Positions 61,104-64,000 of a stretch of DNA of 64,000 bases are shown here, in pieces. Made by a program: the position numbers and the translations under genes. Under the pieces are notes generated by a model that had not been told where the DNA came from, ran no database searches, and saw only the letters and a list, made by a program, of their open reading frames with translations. The DNA lies in the NCBI RefSeq assembly GCF_023053635.1, contig NC_086184.1:10755379-10819378 (forward strand). The letters are read 5' to 3'. Position 1 is the stretch's first letter; every line of letters starts with the position of its first letter. Source of the stretch: Elgaria multicarinata webbii. Lineage: Eukaryota > Chordata > Lepidosauria > Squamata > Anguidae.

Positions 61104-63934
61104 CTGCACGCCAAAGACAGAAGTTGAGAAACCATTCAAAATTTGCAACGAGTATTTTGTGTTTTCAGTTTCGTACCCTGCGTCTCAGCCATAGCTCCTA
61201 AAACAGCTGATGAAATAAAATAATTTACAAACATGATACAGCCAACTAAAACATTTCTCCATCGAAACGAGGTCAAGCATAAATAGCAAGGAGGAACTAT
61301 AAAATTTTGGAGAAGTTCTTGGGAGCCATATTCCAGTGGTGGACAGGAAGGGCCAAAATACCAGCATTTATCCCAAAGCTCTTACTTAAGAGAGGCATTT
61401 CAACTTTTCAGAACTGGGGGAAAAGCTCACAGCAGCCAGGAAACCACCAACTATTGCCAGTCGTGGCAAAGGGGTGTGGTCATCTAGGCAGGCCAGATTT
61501 TGCCTGCGGAGCTGAGGTTCTACACCCCCCATACTAGAGGGACACTTCAAATGTTTTTGTGGTTTTTTACCTGGATTTTCCCAAGCTCTCCAGTACTCTC
61601 CATCCTGCTGGCAACATTGACAGTGTTGCCCCAGATATCATACTGGGGTTTACGAGCACCAATCACACCAGCTATCACAGGCCCATAGTTTATGCCTACA
61701 TGGACAAGAAAGTGAGGAAAGACTAAGTATTGCTTTGAACATTTGTGGCTGGTTGCAAAGGAGGAGGATGCATAAAACAGAACAGTTCGTCTAACAGCCC
61801 CATCTATTCACAGGTCCATCTGTTTCCCTCCAAGAGCTTGGAGTTCCCCCTTCTTACTGATTCTCTAAATCCCGGGGAAATTCTAGGCTCTTGGCTCAAA
61901 ACACAACCTATTTCCTACCATGAAGGACTGGTCCATGAACCACCAAGAGAGCTTTGGCTATTGTGTGGTATAAAAATGCAATAAATAAATAAATGGATAG
62001 TTAGTCATGGTAGTGATACAGAAACTCCATGTCTACAGGCAGCAGGCCACTGAACTTAGAAGAGGGCAAATGCCTTTAGCCCATAAGGGGTAACACCCTA
62101 CCCCACCCTGGATTGCATACCAGTGGTGGGAAGAACTAGCTCAAATATTATCTCTCTTCTTAACACACACACACACACACCCTCTTGTCACCCATTGTTC
62201 TCTCTCTCTCCCTGTCCATTCTCTTACTTCCTAGCTGCATCCCTTCCTCCACCCTCCTAGCCATAAGGCTTTGGTAAGATTCCCCCCACTAATGCCTTAA
62301 TGCCACAGCAGTAGAAGGAGATGAAAGGTGGGGACAGGAGCTGTCACCAGGCTTAGGGAAAGGAGCTTAGCCTGTTTCTCCAGCTGCAGCTAGCCTCCAA
62401 AAAGCACACACACATCAACTAAGCTTTCATTGATACTCATGGAAGTTTTTTTTTAAAAAAAAACACACATCTATCTGCTATGCAGAGAGCGTAGGGTAGA
62501 GTGAGATGCCTTGGACCAAATGGGACGGCCCCAGAGGTCATGTCCGTTCACACAGGCCACTGGCTTCCCATCCCTGCTTTATGCCCTGTTTGTGCACTTC
62601 CTAGGTCTTTGGCAAGATGGTTACCACTACAAGGAATCTCAGGGTAGTGTACATAAGAACAAATATGATATAACAATAGCATTACAAAAAAAAAACACGT
62701 GTCTAGCATAAAAGCTATACGCCCAATCAACCAACTGAAAAGGAAAAAAATTAAATGCTTGGGCAAAAAGGAATGCATTTATTTGGTGCAGAAATGAACG
62801 GTAAAATAAACCTTTGTGGGGGAATAACAAACTTACCAACTCGGAGGCGGAAGCTGTTGAACGAATGTCTGTTGATGCCATCAAGTTTAGTCATCAAGGC
62901 CATTGCAAATTCCACCATGATGCCAATTTGAGCATGTTGCCTTTCCTGGTCCTAAACAATATTTGGGGATGAGCATGTTAAGAAGACCTTTGCATTGCCA
63001 CTAGATAAATACAAATATCTTCGCATTGTGTCCCAGGAAACGTCAGCAGAAACCTAGGCTTATGTCTCTACGTAAGTATCAACATTGACTTACTAGATTA
63101 TTCTCTTGACCTGGTGTAACACAGAGTCCTGACGCTGCCATGTATGTGCTCCCAATAGTTTTGATTTTTTCAACACCACTGAACTTAGGTTTTAGCAGCA
63201 GCTGTTTGGAAAAAGGAGAAAATAACATTCAGAGCTTGTGGATACTGTATAATGTTATCAGAGGCCAGATTTTCCAGCGGAATACGCTAACACAGGGAAA
63301 GAAGCCCACTGGGCACTCAAATAGGGCTGATTCTCACACTACATTTTGTGTTTTGTATAGATACCAAGTACAAAACACAAAGATTTGCTAGTTTTAAGAT
63401 CCAATACTTGTTTTGTATTCTTTCCCAGCATGTCAACTCAACACGTTTTGACACTGGATGGCGAAGATTTCAAAATGAGGTGGTTGTAGAATTAAGTGCA
63501 GTGTGTCATCCTGCTAGAGCTGGTGTGGTCAACCTTGTTGGACTGCAACTCCCATTATCCCTCACCATTGTCTATCCTGGCAATGGATGATGGGAGTTAG
63601 AGTCCAACAACATCTGGTGGGCCACCTGTTTGTATTATCTGTTTAAGCCCACAGGCTTACAACCTAAAAAGACACAACACACAATGAAAAAGCAGGGCTG
63701 ATGGAGTAGCCCTTCTTCCCCGCATCTCTGAGGGGGGCAGTGTGGAGCAAGGGGGCACTGCACACGCCAACGGTGACCCAGAAATACCTCATCAAAATCA
63801 GCGATGATCTCGTTGAGGAGCCGGAGGCACTCCAGCCCTTCCTTGTTGACATCACATTCTGTGTAGAACACCTTGAAGTCGGGTACTGAGGCAAACATGA
63901 CACAGACACAGTCATAGGACTGATGGTACCAATC
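60966..63934 (-). CDS. ADCY7: ADCY7, adenylyl cyclase type 7, last five coding exons (partial)
   Basis: A plasma-membrane adenylyl cyclase makes cAMP from ATP under G-protein control (family knowledge). Exons in transcript order: 63788-63934, 63094-63201, 62837-62952, 61571-61695, 60966-61103. They encode the last 210 or so residues, the C2a catalytic domain. Residues that line the active site in the type II C2 structure are visible: Lys in KTIGSTY, Asp in KPQYDIWG, Asn and Arg in NTVNVASR, and Lys in NVKGKGEL. The end [10 protein letters not shown] resembles my memory of ADCY7 (CTDTAKFQGLGLN) and not ADCY2 or ADCY4, and the tail-to-tail position beside BRD7 agrees. The rest of the gene lies beyond the right edge. 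The third exon is one base longer than the frame allows (116 not 115 nt); see its entry. Confidence 0.93.
61571..61695 (-). CDS. ADCY7: ADCY7 exon with catalytic Asn and Arg
   Basis: Acceptor TGTAG, donor CAG|GTAAAA. Encodes [20 protein letters not shown] and then [20 protein letters not shown]. Asp of QYDIWG sets adenine specificity; Asn and Arg of NVASR stabilise the transition state (family knowledge). Confidence 0.95.
61915..61996 (+). mobile_element. LINE 3' tail in an ADCY7 intron
   Basis: GAACCACCAAGAGAGCTTTG then GTGTGGTATAAAAATGCAAT and an AAAT repeat. Confidence 0.8.
62837..62952 (-). CDS. ADCY7: ADCY7 exon with one base too many
   Basis: Acceptor TTTAG, donor G|GTAAGT. The start reads DQER in the frame set by the previous exon; from [20 protein letters not shown] the protein continues one frame over. 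The shift is at a GGG run (minus strand GGAAAGGGCAAC), where GG would keep the frame. Either a consensus error or a real break in this copy. Confidence 0.88.
63094..63201 (-). CDS. ADCY7: ADCY7 exon with [10 protein letters not shown] motif
   Basis: Acceptor AAACAG, donor CTA|GTAAGT. Encodes [20 protein letters not shown] and then [16 protein letters not shown] (36 codons). The Lys of KTIGS contacts the adenine ring in the solved C2 fold. Confidence 0.93.
63512..63628. mobile_element. Palindromic MITE in an ADCY7 intron
   Basis: GTGGTCAACCTTGTTGGACT faces AGTCCAACAACATCTGGTGG, and CAACTCCCATTATCC faces GGATGATGGGAGTT. Confidence 0.8.
63630..63740 (-). mobile_element. LINE/SINE-type 3' tail, partial, ADCY7 intron
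   Basis: CAGGCTTACAACCTAAAAAG, ACACAACACACAATGAAAAA and GGAGTAGCCCTTCTTCCCCG. Partial copy. Confidence 0.6.
63788..63934 (-). CDS. ADCY7: ADCY7 exon, start of C2a domain
   Basis: Minus-strand acceptor CCACAG, donor GAG|GTATTT. Encodes [20 protein letters not shown] and ends [11 protein letters not shown] (49 codons). Strong match to the family. Confidence 0.94.
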
Positions 63935-64000
63935 CTGTGGGAAATGCAAGAATACTCTCACAATATCACTGCTCCCAACTGACACTTTCACCTTAACATG

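Noticed and set aside
60966-63934. ADCY2 or ADCY4 instead of ADCY7
   Set aside because: The C-terminal [10 protein letters not shown] and the [15 protein letters not shown] stretch fit ADCY7 best as I recall them, and the position beside BRD7 supports it.

Overview
The window is vertebrate nuclear DNA, most likely from a squamate reptile (a lizard). The signs are split exons with GT-AG introns, a BovB (RTE) LINE fragment, CR1 and L2/CR1-type LINE 3' ends ending in AAAT-type repeats, tRNA-derived and MIR-like SINEs, and many small palindromic DNA transposons. Two protein genes are supported, both from their translated exons. BRD7 lies on the + strand and is complete, with 17 coding exons from 33442 to 56236. 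The 3' end of ADCY7 lies on the - strand, with its last five coding exons between 60966 and 63934. The genes converge tail to tail, as I recall BRD7 and ADCY7 doing in mammals, so the locus is syntenic.

Layout. 1-32.5 kb: no coding exon recognised; unique AT-rich stretches, some of which look like conserved noncoding DNA, alternate with LINE, SINE and hAT-like insertions, several of them nested. 32.5-33.49 kb: BRD7 upstream region and exon 1, with ETS-type motifs and a nearly perfect palindromic MITE about 260 bp before the ATG. 33.5-37.3 kb: intron 1, with a G-rich VNTR of roughly 160-bp units and a head-on cluster of LINE ends. 37.3-56.2 kb: BRD7 exons 2-17; one LINE sits 4 bp inside intron 6. 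56.2-60.97 kb: the shared 3' region. 60.97-64 kb: ADCY7, running off the right edge.

Function. From family knowledge, BRD7 is the bromodomain subunit of the PBAF SWI/SNF chromatin-remodelling complex, and ADCY7 is a membrane adenylyl cyclase. Nothing in the sequence says that they act together; they are neighbours by synteny.

Most notable observations: (1) a LINE at the exon 6 splice donor whose 15-bp target-site duplication copied the donor, with the spare copy changed from GT to AT; (2) a three-deep nest of DNA transposons at 26872-28134; (3) a single-base frame slip in each gene, both in base runs, which look like consensus errors or real breaks; (4) the intron 1 VNTR with a dated MITE inside it. 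I found no new multi-gene system.
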